NCBI RefSeq assembly: GCF_019753045.1 | Contig: NZ_JAIELN010000010.1 | Coordinates: forward strand, 62,001-126,000 | Reading direction: 5' to 3' | Origin: Hyphomicrobium sp. | Lineage (GTDB): Bacteria > Pseudomonadota > Alphaproteobacteria > Rhizobiales > Hyphomicrobiaceae | Length of the DNA: 64,000 bases | Shown: in pieces, positions 52,287-60,877 of the stretch | How the letters are laid out: each line of letters starts with the position of its first letter | Numbering within the stretch: position 1 is the stretch's first letter | Translations under genes and position numbers: made by a program | Notes under the pieces: generated by a model | The model's input: the letters and a program-made list of their open reading frames with translations, nothing else | What the model was told of the DNA's origin: nothing | The model's database searches: none

Positions 52287-53311
52287 GCGGCCTTCGGTAC
52301 GAGCCGCTGATTAACGATCGTCTCTGCAATCTGCACGGCGTTGAGAGCTGCGCCCTTGAGTAGATTGTCGGAGACGATCCACATCGCGAGACCGTTTTCG
52401 ACGGTCGCGTCTTCGCGGATGCGCGATACGAACGTCGAGAATTCGCCGGCTGCCTCGACGGGGGTGATGTAGCCGCCGGGTTCGCGCTTATCGACGACGA
52501 CAATGCCGGGCGAAGCGCGCAGAATTTCGCGGGCTTCATCTGGGCTGATCGCCTTCTCGAACTCGATGTTCACCGCTTCGGAATGTCCGACGAAGACCGG
52601 AACGCGCACGCACGTCGCCGTCAGCTTGATCTTGGGGTCCAAGATCTTCTTGGTTTCGGCGAGCATCTTCCATTCCTCCTTCGTGTATCCGTCCTCCATG
52701 AAGACGTCGATGTGAGGAATGCAGTTGAAGGCGATCTGCTTCGGAAACTTCTTCGGATCGACTTCCTGGCCGGGCACGTACTTGCCTTTGGTCTGCTGCC
52801 AAAGTTCGTCCATCGCGTCCTTGCCGGCGCCGGAGACGGACTGGTAGGTCGAAACGACGACGCGCTTGATCTTCGCTGCATCGTGAAGCGGCTTCAGGGC
52901 CACAACGAGCTGAGCCGTCGAGCAGTTCGGGTTCGCGATGATGTTCTTCTTGGTGAAGCCGCGGACCGCGTCGGCGTTCACTTCCGGCACGATGAGGGGC
53001 ACGTCCTGGTCGTAGCGCCAGCACGAGGAGTTATCGATGACGATCGTTCCCTGAGCGCCGATACGCGGCGACCATTCCTTCGAAACGGATGATCCTGCCG
53101 ACATCAAGCAGAAGTCGACGCCGGCGAAGTCGAACGTTTCCAGATCCTGACATTTGATGACGCGATCGCCGAACGAAACCTCAGTGCCCAACGAACGGCG
53201 CGATGCCAGAGCATGGAGTTCGCTGACGGGAAATTTGCGTTCCGCGAGCACATTCAGCATCTCGCGGCCTACGTTGCCCGTGGCGCCGACGATGGCGACC
53301 TTATAGCCCAT
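52283..53311 (-). CDS. asd: Aspartate-semialdehyde dehydrogenase
   Basis: A 342-residue enzyme making aspartate semialdehyde, the branch point to lysine, diaminopimelate, threonine and methionine. NADP motif VAIVGATGNVGREML; catalytic Cys in IANPNCSTAQLVV; the QSVSGAGKDAMDEL loop; catalytic His in VPVFVGHSEAVNIEF. The start ATG at 53311 has an ideal AAGGA 9 nt upstream, but that site lies in the 3' arm of a perfect 16-bp inverted repeat (53322-53337 with 53400-53415), which suggests leader-RNA control. Confidence 0.95.
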   Translation of the reverse strand: MGYKVAIVGATGNVGREMLNVLAERKFPVSELHALASRRSLGTEVSFGDRVIKCQDLETFDFAGVDFCLMSAGSSVSKEWSPRIGAQGTIVIDNSSCWRYDQDVPLIVPEVNADAVRGFTKKNIIANPNCSTAQLVVALKPLHDAAKIKRVVVSTYQSVSGAGKDAMDELWQQTKGKYVPGQEVDPKKFPKQIAFNCIPHIDVFMEDGYTKEEWKMLAETKKILDPKIKLTATCVRVPVFVGHSEAVNIEFEKAISPDEAREILRASPGIVVVDKREPGGYITPVEAAGEFSTFVSRIREDATVENGLAMWIVSDNLLKGAALNAVQIAETIVNQRLVPKAA

Positions 53312-53321
53312 AACGTTATGT

Positions 53322-53415
53322 CCTTGAAAATCTTGGTTTTTATCTACGAGCCTGGCTCGCGCGACGCATGTCTTCCTGGGCGTTCACATACTCGGCCAGA
53401 CCAAGATTTTCAAGG
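53322..53415 (-). promoter_or_regulatory. asd leader: perfect 16-bp inverted repeat burying the ribosome-binding site
   Basis: CCTTGAAAATCTTGGT (53322-53337) is the exact reverse complement of ACCAAGATTTTCAAGG (53400-53415), with a 62-bp spacer. In the asd mRNA the 3' arm ends in AAGG of the AAGGA ribosome-binding site, 9 nt before the ATG. Pairing of the arms would hide the site. The spacer holds a further small hairpin (CGAGC/GCTCG). The 5' arm overlaps a short upstream ORF. Confidence 0.7.
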
Positions 53416-53428
53416 ATTGTCGAGGCAT
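53384..53428 (-). CDS. Possible 14-codon leader ORF upstream of asd
   Basis: ATG at 53428-53426 opens a 14-codon frame (MPRQSLKILVWPSM) ending TGA at 53384. The 5' arm of the asd leader repeat is translated as its SLKILV part. A ribosome on this frame would keep the repeat open. No strong ribosome-binding site precedes the ATG, so translation is uncertain. It includes Lys and Ile codons, end products of the pathway, but not in a run. Confidence 0.3.
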   Translation of the reverse strand: MPRQSLKILVWPSM

Positions 53429-53579
53429 GGCAGCTGCACGCGTTTTTAAATGAACTTCGCGTACGGAAAATGAGGGTCGAGACATCCTGTCCAAGCGTCC
53501 GCCGCCGCGAAGGAAACATTTTAAGTCTTTAGTAGCGGCAACACTTCGCCGCTGATGGCAGAAGAAAAAGGGGGCCACC

Positions 53580-54032
53580 GTGAATCCGTTGAAGACGCTT
53601 TCGATGTTTGCCATCGGGGCGCTTGTGCTTACTGCTCCGGCATTCTCGCCATCCAGCTTCGCGATCAGCGCGTGGCTGGACGATGCGGAGCTTCAGCGGT
53701 TCAAGGACGCGACGCTAGACGGCCGCTATGCGAACGGCAAGCATTTCACCGAACATTACGGGAGCGATGGGCGGCTCCACTATGTCGAAGCCGCGATGAC
53801 GCTCCGCGGGCATTGGTCGATCACCCAAGGCACGCTGTGCACGATCTATGATTTCGACGAGACGGGTGGATGCTATCGTGTCAGTCGCGTCGATACGAAC
53901 TGCTACGAATTCTATTTCGTTTCGCGAACGGAACAAGCAGCGCCAGGTCCTGGCGATGGCAAGCCGCGCTGGACAGCGCGCGGGGCCATACAGGGTCAGC
54001 CGAGCGCCTGCCAAGACGAGCCGGCCGTTTGA
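53580..54032 (+). CDS. Exported hypothetical protein, cysteine-containing
   Basis: A 150-residue protein with a signal peptide (LSMFAIGALVLTAPAFSPSSFA), so periplasmic. The mature part has a pattern RFKDATLDGRYANGKHFTEHYGSDGRLHYVEA and four Cys (TLCTIYD, GGCYRV, TNCYEFYF, SACQDE) that could form two disulphides. It resembles small secreted alphaproteobacterial proteins with alternating strands and Cys, but I do not recognise a named family. GTG start at 53580 behind AAGGGGG. It stands alone between asd and leuB. Confidence 0.7.
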   Translation: MNPLKTLSMFAIGALVLTAPAFSPSSFAISAWLDDAELQRFKDATLDGRYANGKHFTEHYGSDGRLHYVEAAMTLRGHWSITQGTLCTIYDFDETGGCYRVSRVDTNCYEFYFVSRTEQAAPGPGDGKPRWTARGAIQGQPSACQDEPAV

Positions 54033-54128
54033 TTGCGCTTGGCGACTCGCGTTCCGCGAGCCGGCCGCCAAGCGCGGCCGTCGTAGCGAAGCGGAGAGCC
54101 CGGAACTAGCGCATCTTGTGAAGTGCGA

Positions 54129-55244
54129 TCAGGCGGCGAGCGACTTCAGCTCGTCTTCGATCGCCTTGCCCATCTCGCTCGTGCCGACCTTGGTCATGCC
54201 AGGCTGCATGATGTCGCCGGTTCTGAGGCCCTTTTCGAGGACGCGTGCAATCGCCTTATCGACGAGATCGGCTTCTGCGCCGAGGTCGAACGAATAGCGA
54301 AGCGCCATCGCGAACGAGGCGATCGTCGCGATCGGGTTCGCAAGACCCTTGCCGGCGATGTCGGGCGCTGAGCCATGCACGGGCTCGTAAAGCGCTTTGC
54401 GGCGGCCGGTTTTCGGATCGGGAGCGCCAAGGGATGCCGACGGCAACATGCCGAGCGAGCCCGTCATCATGGCTGCTTCGTCAGAGAGGACATCGCCGAA
54501 GAGATTGTCGGTGACGATGACATCGAACTGCTTCGGATTGCGGATCAGCTGCATCGCGCAATTGTCGGCGAGAATGTGCTCGAGCGTTACGTCGGGCGCG
54601 TAAGATTTATGGACGTCGGTCGTGACCTGCTTCCAGAGCACGCCAGTCCGCATGACGTTGTGCTTTTCGGCCGAGTGGACGAGATTTTTGCGCTTCCGTG
54701 CAAGGTCGAAAGCAACCTTGGTGATACGCTCCACTTCGTGCGTGGTGTAGACCTGCGTGTCGACTGCGCGGCGCTCGCCGTTCTCGAGCGTCACGATTTC
54801 TTTCGGCTCGCCGAAATACACGCCGCCCGTCAGCTCGCGCACGATCATGATGTCGAGGCCTTCGACCAGCTCGCGCTTCAGGCTCGAAGCGTCGGCGAGC
54901 GCGGGGTAGCAGATGGCCGGGCGAAGATTGGCGAAGAGATCGAGATCTTTCCGCAGGCGCAGGAGGCCGGCTTCCGGGCGATGCTGATAGGGAACGTTTG
55001 CCCACTTCGGTCCGCCGACAGCACCGAAGATCACGGCGTCGGCTTTTTCCGCTTTCGCCATTGCCTCGTCGGTGATCGCGACGCCGTGCGCGTCGTATGC
55101 CGCGCCGCCGACAAGATCGCGGTCAACCGAGAAGCGGACGACATTGCTCTTGCTGTTGAAGAAACCGATGAGCCGTTCGACTTCAGCGATTGTTTCAACG
55201 CCGATGCCATCGCCAGGGAGCAAAAGAAGGTTGTGCGTCGTCAT
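54129..55244 (-). CDS. leuB: 3-isopropylmalate dehydrogenase
   Basis: A 371-residue NAD-dependent enzyme of leucine synthesis. [20 protein letters not shown] at the start, [29 protein letters not shown] (substrate Arg), [13 protein letters not shown], the [27 protein letters not shown] dehydrogenase signature, and [19 protein letters not shown] (NAD adenine site) are all present. Its place near asd is common in Hyphomicrobiales. ATG at 55244. Confidence 0.95.
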   Translation of the reverse strand: MTTHNLLLLPGDGIGVETIAEVERLIGFFNSKSNVVRFSVDRDLVGGAAYDAHGVAITDEAMAKAEKADAVIFGAVGGPKWANVPYQHRPEAGLLRLRKDLDLFANLRPAICYPALADASSLKRELVEGLDIMIVRELTGGVYFGEPKEIVTLENGERRAVDTQVYTTHEVERITKVAFDLARKRKNLVHSAEKHNVMRTGVLWKQVTTDVHKSYAPDVTLEHILADNCAMQLIRNPKQFDVIVTDNLFGDVLSDEAAMMTGSLGMLPSASLGAPDPKTGRRKALYEPVHGSAPDIAGKGLANPIATIASFAMALRYSFDLGAEADLVDKAIARVLEKGLRTGDIMQPGMTKVGTSEMGKAIEDELKSLAA

Positions 55245-55365
55245 CGGTTAACAATCCTTGGTCCAACTCAGGTGGGGAAATCATTCGGGGGGAGTGCTAG
55301 CGTTTGGACAGGCGCGCGGCAAGCTCCCGGCCGCGAAAAACGGCACTTTGGCGCAGAGGGGTGAT

Positions 55366-56472
55366 ATGCAGCTTCGACGGTGTCGGTCCGCTTCGGCGGC
55401 AATAGGACTTCTGCTGACTGGCCTTCTGACCCCCTTCGCGTTAACCCGGGGCGCGGCTTCAGAGGACCGGCCGGAGCTCTCATTGCCGCTTGCCTGCCAG
55501 CCCCATAAGACCTGCTTCATTCAGAACTACGTCGATATCGACCCTGGGCGCACAGCCAAGGACTACATGTGTGGCCGGGCCACTTACGAGAAGCACAGCG
55601 GCGTCGATTTCCGCCTGCTCTCGGCCGCCGCGACGACGCCTCCGGTCGCCGTCCTCGCGTCCGCCGACGGTACCGTGAAAGCGGTGAGGGACGGGGTCGC
55701 GGACGTTTTCTTCAAAAAGGCAAAGCCACAAGACGTTGCGGGCCGCGAATGCGGCAACGGCGTCATTCTCGATCATGGGGGCGGCTGGGAAACCCAGTAT
55801 TGCCACATGCGCCAGGGCAGCGTGCGCGTCGCCAAGGACCAGACCGTCAAGCGCGGCGATCAGCTGGGGGATGCCGGATTTTCCGGAATGGCGGACTTCG
55901 CGCAAGTCCACATCAGCGTTCGTCACGACGGGAAAATCGTCGATCCTTTTCTCCCGGATGCGGCAGAGGGAAAATGCGATCCCGATGCTCGCGGGCCGGG
56001 GATGTGGCAGCCCGCGGCCGCAGCGGCGTTTCCCTATAAAAACGGCGAGATGATCGGCGCGGCCTTCGCAGGCGCGCCGCCGACTGTCGAGGGGCTTGAG
56101 ATCAACCACGGCGACGTCGTTCCGCTGACGGCGTCGTCGCCCGCAATCGTCCTCTACGGCCGCTTCATCAACCTGATGAAAGGCGACCTCGTGCATTTCG
56201 TCGCTTCGGGGCCGGGGAGTGAGATTTTTGACGAGAACGCCGCTCCGCTCGAGCGCGATAAGGCGACGTACGTTGCGTTTGCCGGCAAACGCCGCCTTGG
56301 GGATACATGGCCCGCGGGACACTACAGCGGGCGCGTGGAGCTTATTCGTGATAGAGGCGTGATCGCGACCAACCTCGTCAGCTTCGATCTCTCTGGCGCG
56401 TCCGGGCCCGAGGCGACGGGGTCCGAGAAGTCTTCCGAGAAGTCTGGCGCGTCAGGACAGGAAGCCCGGTAG
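55366..56472 (+). CDS. M23-family (LytM-type) exported peptidase-like protein
   Basis: A 368-residue protein with a signal peptide (SAAIGLLLTGLLTPFALTRGAAS). The M23 domain (about residues 55-200) has the first zinc motif HSGVDFR, the GNGVILDHGGGWETQYCHM strand region and the second motif VHISVRHDG (H-x-H shifted to V-H-I-S: the first His of the usual pair is Val). The C-terminal half (about 240-350) is a beta domain of unknown function. The ATG follows a strong GAGGGG site. The missing His may reduce activity. Its end overlaps the convergent DUF4337 gene by 21 bp. Confidence 0.8.
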   Translation: MQLRRCRSASAAIGLLLTGLLTPFALTRGAASEDRPELSLPLACQPHKTCFIQNYVDIDPGRTAKDYMCGRATYEKHSGVDFRLLSAAATTPPVAVLASADGTVKAVRDGVADVFFKKAKPQDVAGRECGNGVILDHGGGWETQYCHMRQGSVRVAKDQTVKRGDQLGDAGFSGMADFAQVHISVRHDGKIVDPFLPDAAEGKCDPDARGPGMWQPAAAAAFPYKNGEMIGAAFAGAPPTVEGLEINHGDVVPLTASSPAIVLYGRFINLMKGDLVHFVASGPGSEIFDENAAPLERDKATYVAFAGKRRLGDTWPAGHYSGRVELIRDRGVIATNLVSFDLSGASGPEATGSEKSSEKSGASGQEAR

Positions 56473-57081
56473 CGGAACGAGAAGGGTGAAGCCGCCGATC
56501 GTCAGCACCGCGCCGACGCCGCCGAGCACAAAGCTTACGAACAGGAGGAGGTTGCCGCCCGAGATCAGCGCAACGGAAGCAAGCACGATGGCGATTTGCA
56601 GGAGCGCCTGACCGTAGTCGAAATAGGGGCCGCGCTTCAGGGCTTCGTCACGCGAGGCTTCAAGGGTTTTGCCTTTCGCAAAGAGTTCATCGAGACCCTC
56701 GCCCCGATCCGGATCGGAAGTGAGCAGCTTATCCTGGTTCTTGTAGTCGGCGATTTTTGCTTCGATCATTTTTTTGGCGTCGTCCGGCATCCCGGGCGTC
56801 GACTTCAGCATCACATCGAATTCGTCGGCGTGAAGTCGCAGTGACTGGCGGCGGGCATTCTTGGCCTGGAAGAAGGACCAGACGTTCGCGGCGGCGATAT
56901 TGTGCTGGGTTGCGTCTTGCTGGGAGTTGCTGTCGCCGAGGCTGCAAAGAGCCAGAACGACCGCTAGAATGCCGACATAGACGCCGATGAGCCTCTCTCG
57001 GGTTTTTACGGCGTGGTCGCTTGTGCCTTCGCGCTTGACGCTTTCTGCGGCCGCGTCGCCACTGAGTTCTTGCAACGCCAT
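56452..57081 (-). CDS. DUF4337-like membrane protein
   Basis: A 209-residue protein with a membrane helix near residue 35 (LIGVYVGILAVVLALCSLG), a soluble helical middle, and two C-terminal helices (ALLQIAIVLASVALISGGNLLLFVSFVLGGVGAVLTIGGFTLLV). The segment DATQHNIAAANVWSFFQAKNARRQSLRLHAD is characteristic of DUF4337. Function unknown. Its 3' end overlaps the M23 gene by 21 bp. Confidence 0.8.
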   Translation of the reverse strand: MALQELSGDAAAESVKREGTSDHAVKTRERLIGVYVGILAVVLALCSLGDSNSQQDATQHNIAAANVWSFFQAKNARRQSLRLHADEFDVMLKSTPGMPDDAKKMIEAKIADYKNQDKLLTSDPDRGEGLDELFAKGKTLEASRDEALKRGPYFDYGQALLQIAIVLASVALISGGNLLLFVSFVLGGVGAVLTIGGFTLLVPLPGFLS

Positions 57082-57156
57082 CTCACCCCCCGGTCGATCA
57101 GCACTGTCTAGACGATATGGTCCTTAGTCGATGCGGTCGTTGATGCAGTTCTGGCC

Positions 57157-57831
57157 TCAGACAATACGATCCTCAGGCGGTGCTGCTAATGAGCGTGCCG
57201 GAAGCAGATCCTTGCGGTCGATTGCCTTGCCGTCTGCTCCGAGCCTGTAAAGAATTGGAGCGCCTGTCGCGAGTTCGCGCTCTAGGATTTCATCCTTCGA
57301 CAGATTTTCCAGGATCATCACGAGGGACCGAAGCGAGTTGCCGTGCGCCACGATGATCACGTTCTTGCCCGCCGTGATTTGTGGCCAGATGGCTTCATCG
57401 TAATAGGGGCGGACGCGGGCGAGGGTGTCCTTCAGGCTTTCGCCGTCGGGGGGCGCAATGTCGTAAGAGCGGCGCCAGAGCTGGACCTGGGATTCGCCCC
57501 ACTTCTTGCGCGCCTCATCCTTGTTGAGGCCGGAGAGCGCACCATAGTCGCGCTCGTTCAAAGCGGCGTTGCGAATGATCGGCACATCAGGCTGGTGAAG
57601 CTCCGACAGGATGATGTCCAGCGTGCGCTGAGCGCGTTTCAGAGCGCTCGTGAAAGCGATGTCGAACTTGACGCGGTGGTCGCGGATCATCCGGCCCGCT
57701 ACGCGAGCCTCTATCACGCCCTTCTCCGTCAGATCCGGATTGCGCCAGCCAGTGAAGAGATTGAGCTTATTCCACTCGCTCTCGCCGTGCCGAACAAGCA
57801 CAAGAATGTTGTCTGTCAGAGCGTCCGTCAT
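57157..57831 (-). CDS. gpmA: 2,3-bisphosphoglycerate-dependent phosphoglycerate mutase
   Basis: A 224-residue histidine phosphatase-fold mutase of glycolysis. The catalytic start [20 protein letters not shown], the [10 protein letters not shown] helix, [16 protein letters not shown], and the second His in [14 protein letters not shown] are characteristic of GpmA. It interconverts 3- and 2-phosphoglycerate. The C-terminus is slightly shorter than E. coli GpmA. It is 42 bp downstream of dapB, so the two may be cotranscribed. Confidence 0.93.
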   Translation of the reverse strand: MTDALTDNILVLVRHGESEWNKLNLFTGWRNPDLTEKGVIEARVAGRMIRDHRVKFDIAFTSALKRAQRTLDIILSELHQPDVPIIRNAALNERDYGALSGLNKDEARKKWGESQVQLWRRSYDIAPPDGESLKDTLARVRPYYDEAIWPQITAGKNVIIVAHGNSLRSLVMILENLSKDEILERELATGAPILYRLGADGKAIDRKDLLPARSLAAPPEDRIV

Positions 57832-57873
57832 TTCTTCTCCCGGCGTCTCCAGCAGCGGTCGGCAATTGCCTGA

Positions 57874-58671
57874 TTAGATACCCAGCACGTCGGTCATCGC
57901 GTAGAGACCCGGCGCGCGGCCTTTTGACCAAAGGGCAGCTTTCACTGCGCCCCTCGCGAAAATCCCTCGATCGGCCGCGCGATGGGTAAGCTCGATGCGC
58001 TCTCCCTCGCCGGCAAAAATCACCGTGTGATCGCCGACGACACTGCCTCCGCGCAACGTGGCAAACCCGATATCGCCTGCCCGGCGGGGACCGGTGTGTC
58101 CGTCGCGGACGCGAACGGAATGTCCTTCGAGCGCAATTTTTCGGCCAGCGGCAGCGGCTTCTCCCAACATCAAGGCCGTTCCGGACGGGGCGTCTATTTT
58201 CGCCCGGTGATGCATTTCAACAATTTCGATGTCGTAGTCGTTCCCGAGCGCGGCGGCCACCTGACGTGTCAGCGCCTGCAGGAGGTTGAGGCCGAGGCTC
58301 ATGTTTCCAGCCTTGACGATCGGCGTCCGCTTTGCGGCGTCAGCAATCGCAGCCAAGCCTTCTGCGTCGAAGCCGGTCGTGCCGATGATATCGGCCGTTC
58401 CGGAGCTCGCCGCCAGCCGGGCAAATTCCACGCTTGCTTTCGGGATGGTGAAATCGACGATGGCGTCCGCCGCGGCGATAACGGCGGCGGCGTCGCTCGT
58501 CACGGCGATGCCCAGGTGCTCGAGCCCCGCGAGTTCGCCGATGTCCTTTCCAAGGACCGACGAGCCCGGCGTTTCAGTGGCGCCGCTAACGGTGCAGCCG
58601 GGTTCGGCGGCGATCGCGCGGATCAGTTCGCGGCCCATTCGGCCGGCCGCGCCCATGACGGCGATCTTCAT
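57874..58671 (-). CDS. dapB: 4-hydroxy-tetrahydrodipicolinate reductase
   Basis: A 265-residue enzyme of lysine/diaminopimelate synthesis. Nucleotide motif [42 protein letters not shown]; the catalytic [18 protein letters not shown]; and the ending [28 protein letters not shown]. It uses NADPH or NADH. ATG at 58671. It precedes gpmA on the same strand. Confidence 0.95.
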   Translation of the reverse strand: MKIAVMGAAGRMGRELIRAIAAEPGCTVSGATETPGSSVLGKDIGELAGLEHLGIAVTSDAAAVIAAADAIVDFTIPKASVEFARLAASSGTADIIGTTGFDAEGLAAIADAAKRTPIVKAGNMSLGLNLLQALTRQVAAALGNDYDIEIVEMHHRAKIDAPSGTALMLGEAAAAGRKIALEGHSVRVRDGHTGPRRAGDIGFATLRGGSVVGDHTVIFAGEGERIELTHRAADRGIFARGAVKAALWSKGRAPGLYAMTDVLGI

Positions 58672-58805
58672 GACGTCTCCGGTAGCTCGAAGGTAAGCCG
58701 CTCAGTCGGGCGGATATAGCAACTCGGTTGCTCGACCGTAAAGGGCAGGTCCGGGATAATTACCGGATTGAGGCCCTTAACGGCGAGCAATCGTCGTCAA
58801 ATCCC

Positions 58806-59339
58806 TTAAGCGGGGGTCTTGGCGCGCTTCAGAGCATCCACAATGAGCGATTTGGCTTCGTCAGCGTGGCCCCAGTGGTCGATCTTCACCCATTTCCCGG
58901 GTTCAAGGTCTTTGTAGTGGGCAAAGAAGTGCTCGATCTGCTCGATGGAGATCTTCGGCAGGTCGGTATAGGTCTTCACGGTCTCGTAGCGCTTCGTCAG
59001 CTTGCTCGACGGCACCGCGATGATCTTTTCGTCGCCGCCGCCGTCGTCCGACATCACAAGAACGCCGACAGGGCGGCAGTTGATGACTGCGCCCGGAACG
59101 ATCGCGCGCGTGTTGCAGACGAGAACGTCGATCGGATCGCCGTCACTTCCCAATGTATGGGGGACGAAGCCGTAATTGCCGGGGTAACGCATCGGCGTAT
59201 AGAGAAAGCGATCGACGACGAGAGCGCCGGACGCCTTGTCCATCTCGTACTTGATCGGCTCGCCGCCGACCGGGACTTCAATTACGACATTGATATCATC
59301 CGGCGGTGTGTTGCCCGGGCTGATTGCGTCGAGACGCAT
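58806..59339 (-). CDS. ppa: Inorganic pyrophosphatase
   Basis: A 177-residue family I pyrophosphatase starting [23 protein letters not shown]. Metal-binding Asp residues are seen in [13 protein letters not shown] and [15 protein letters not shown], and the [16 protein letters not shown] segment completes the site. It drives biosynthesis by removing pyrophosphate. ATG 59339 chosen; an open frame to 59405 adds 22 unconserved residues. Confidence 0.95.
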   Translation of the reverse strand: MRLDAISPGNTPPDDINVVIEVPVGGEPIKYEMDKASGALVVDRFLYTPMRYPGNYGFVPHTLGSDGDPIDVLVCNTRAIVPGAVINCRPVGVLVMSDDGGGDEKIIAVPSSKLTKRYETVKTYTDLPKISIEQIEHFFAHYKDLEPGKWVKIDHWGHADEAKSLIVDALKRAKTPA

Positions 59340-59478
59340 GGTGGACCTCAAATTAAATCGTTTCGTTTGGTGGCCGGACTTCGCGTGGAAGAGCGGCGGT
59401 TCCACGACCGCTTAGGTCACAGCTTGAAAGCATCACATGCGGCAAAAGCAGCCCGCTGGCCATAGGCCAATGGTGCCT

Positions 59479-59985
59479 TTACCACTCGAACGCGATGCGG
59501 GTGCTGAGGACTTTGCCAAATCGGACGCAAGACCGGCGCGTCGGGCGGCCGCCGCAGCGGATGTAGAAGGCGCGGGCCCTGTCATTGCCTTCGAGCGCCC
59601 AGACGATCAAGCGCTCCAGGTCGAGGCCGTCGAGCGTCGCGCGGCAGGCCTCGAACAAATGTCCGCCGATGCCGAGGCCTTGGTAAACGGGCGTTAAGTA
59701 AAGCTCGTAAATCTCGCCACCGTCACGGCTGCTGCTGCGAGCCCGCCCGCACGTTGCATAGCCCGCGATGGTGTCGCCATGCAGAGCGACGAGCAGATTT
59801 CGTTCAGCCGCGATCGCACGACGCCACCAAGCGGCGTCCCGGCGCATAATTTCTCGTTCGAGATGGAGAGCAGGGAGGATGCCGGTATAGGCGAGCCGCC
59901 ATGAATCGCGGAAAACCTGAGCGATCTCGGCTGCGTCGGCGGACCGGGCGTTGCGGACAGAAACCTCGAGGCTCTGGTTCAGCAT
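59479..59985 (-). CDS. GNAT-family N-acetyltransferase
   Basis: A 168-residue acetyltransferase. VRNARSADAAEIAQVFRDSWRLAYTGILP opens the GNAT fold. Motif A is YELYLTPVYQGLGIGGHLFEAC (acetyl-CoA pyrophosphate loop Q-x-x-G-x-G/A), and motif B is LIVWALEGNDRARAFYIRCGGRP. The substrate is not inferable. Start ATG 59985. It is 139 bp downstream of the phasin terminator region on the same strand as ppa. Confidence 0.87.
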   Translation of the reverse strand: MLNQSLEVSVRNARSADAAEIAQVFRDSWRLAYTGILPALHLEREIMRRDAAWWRRAIAAERNLLVALHGDTIAGYATCGRARSSSRDGGEIYELYLTPVYQGLGIGGHLFEACRATLDGLDLERLIVWALEGNDRARAFYIRCGGRPTRRSCVRFGKVLSTRIAFEW

Positions 59986-60044
59986 AGGAACAGTCTAGCG
60001 CCAAGACGGGTAAAACGCATCAGCGGTTCTGGCCTCGATCGAAA

Positions 60045-60076
60045 TAAAAAAGACGCGGAACAAGTGTCCCGCGTCC
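60045..60076 (-). terminator. Rho-independent terminator of the phasin gene
   Basis: On the minus strand GACGCGG / CCGCGTC with a 10-nt loop is followed by TTTTTT. It lies 64 bp after the phasin stop. It should isolate the abundant phasin transcript from the GNAT gene. Confidence 0.82.
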
Positions 60077-60139
60077 AGTCTTCGACCGAAGTGCCCCACT
60101 CGACCGGCCTTGAAGGCGGCCGTCGTCATACTCGAGTGC

Positions 60140-60616
60140 TTAGCCGACGCTCTTGAACTGCTCGAACGACTTCGTCGTCGCGGCGCCAACCGTTTCAAGA
60201 GTCTGCTTGGTGACCTTGTTCGAGAGCTCGAAGAGCTCCTTCGACTGGGAGCCTGCAACTGCGAACTGCTGCTGCCAATAGTTTGCCTGCAGGCGTGCGA
60301 TTTCCGGGAACGTGCGGGCGCGTGCCATAGCCTGGGCGGCTTCGAAAGCGGCTTCCGTGTTGGCAAGCGTGTTCGCAACGATCTTCTCGCCGATCGACTT
60401 AGCGCCGGCCTGCGTCGTCAAAAGGACTTCCTCGGCGACCTTGGCGTTGTCTTTCGCGAGGGATGTGAACTTGTGATAGGCGTCGCGCGATTTCGCGATT
60501 GCATCTTCAGCGAATGCAGAAATGTTCTCAGGAACCTTGGCGTCCTTGCCAGCGGTGAACATCTCTTGAGCCTGCTTGGTGAAGTCTTGAACTTGACGGG
60601 TAAAAGCATCGGTCAT
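60140..60616 (-). CDS. Phasin family protein
   Basis: A 158-residue, almost entirely helical amphipathic protein: FTRQVQDFTKQAQEMFTAG, AIAKSRDAYHKFTSLAKDNAKVAEEV, GAKSIGEKIVANTLANTEAAFEAAQAMARA and ANYWQQQFAVAGSQSKELFELSNKV. This is the phasin_2 pattern. Phasins coat polyhydroxyalkanoate granules; PHA is common in Hyphomicrobium-like bacteria. Low complexity and a strong terminator suggest high expression. The 261 bp upstream, to 60877, hold its promoter and are AT-richer. Confidence 0.87.
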   Translation of the reverse strand: MTDAFTRQVQDFTKQAQEMFTAGKDAKVPENISAFAEDAIAKSRDAYHKFTSLAKDNAKVAEEVLLTTQAGAKSIGEKIVANTLANTEAAFEAAQAMARARTFPEIARLQANYWQQQFAVAGSQSKELFELSNKVTKQTLETVGAATTKSFEQFKSVG

Positions 60617-60877
60617 TGGGGTGACTCCTAATTTTTGAATAAATCGAGTGCGACTTCCAAAGAGGGGCTGGCGCCCGATGGCGAAACCAGTGCTCGATAT
60701 ATATGCAAAGCCATTGTGCGATGCAACATGTTTTTGCTTCGCACTTCAAGAAATGCGAGTTTCAATGCCTAAAGCGCGTCGTTATGCCTCAAATATGTTT
60801 AAACGCCGACCCGGAAGGGCAGTTATCCCCTATCCTGTTGTTCGCATGTGCGAAGGGGAGTGCCCGTTTCAAATGCG

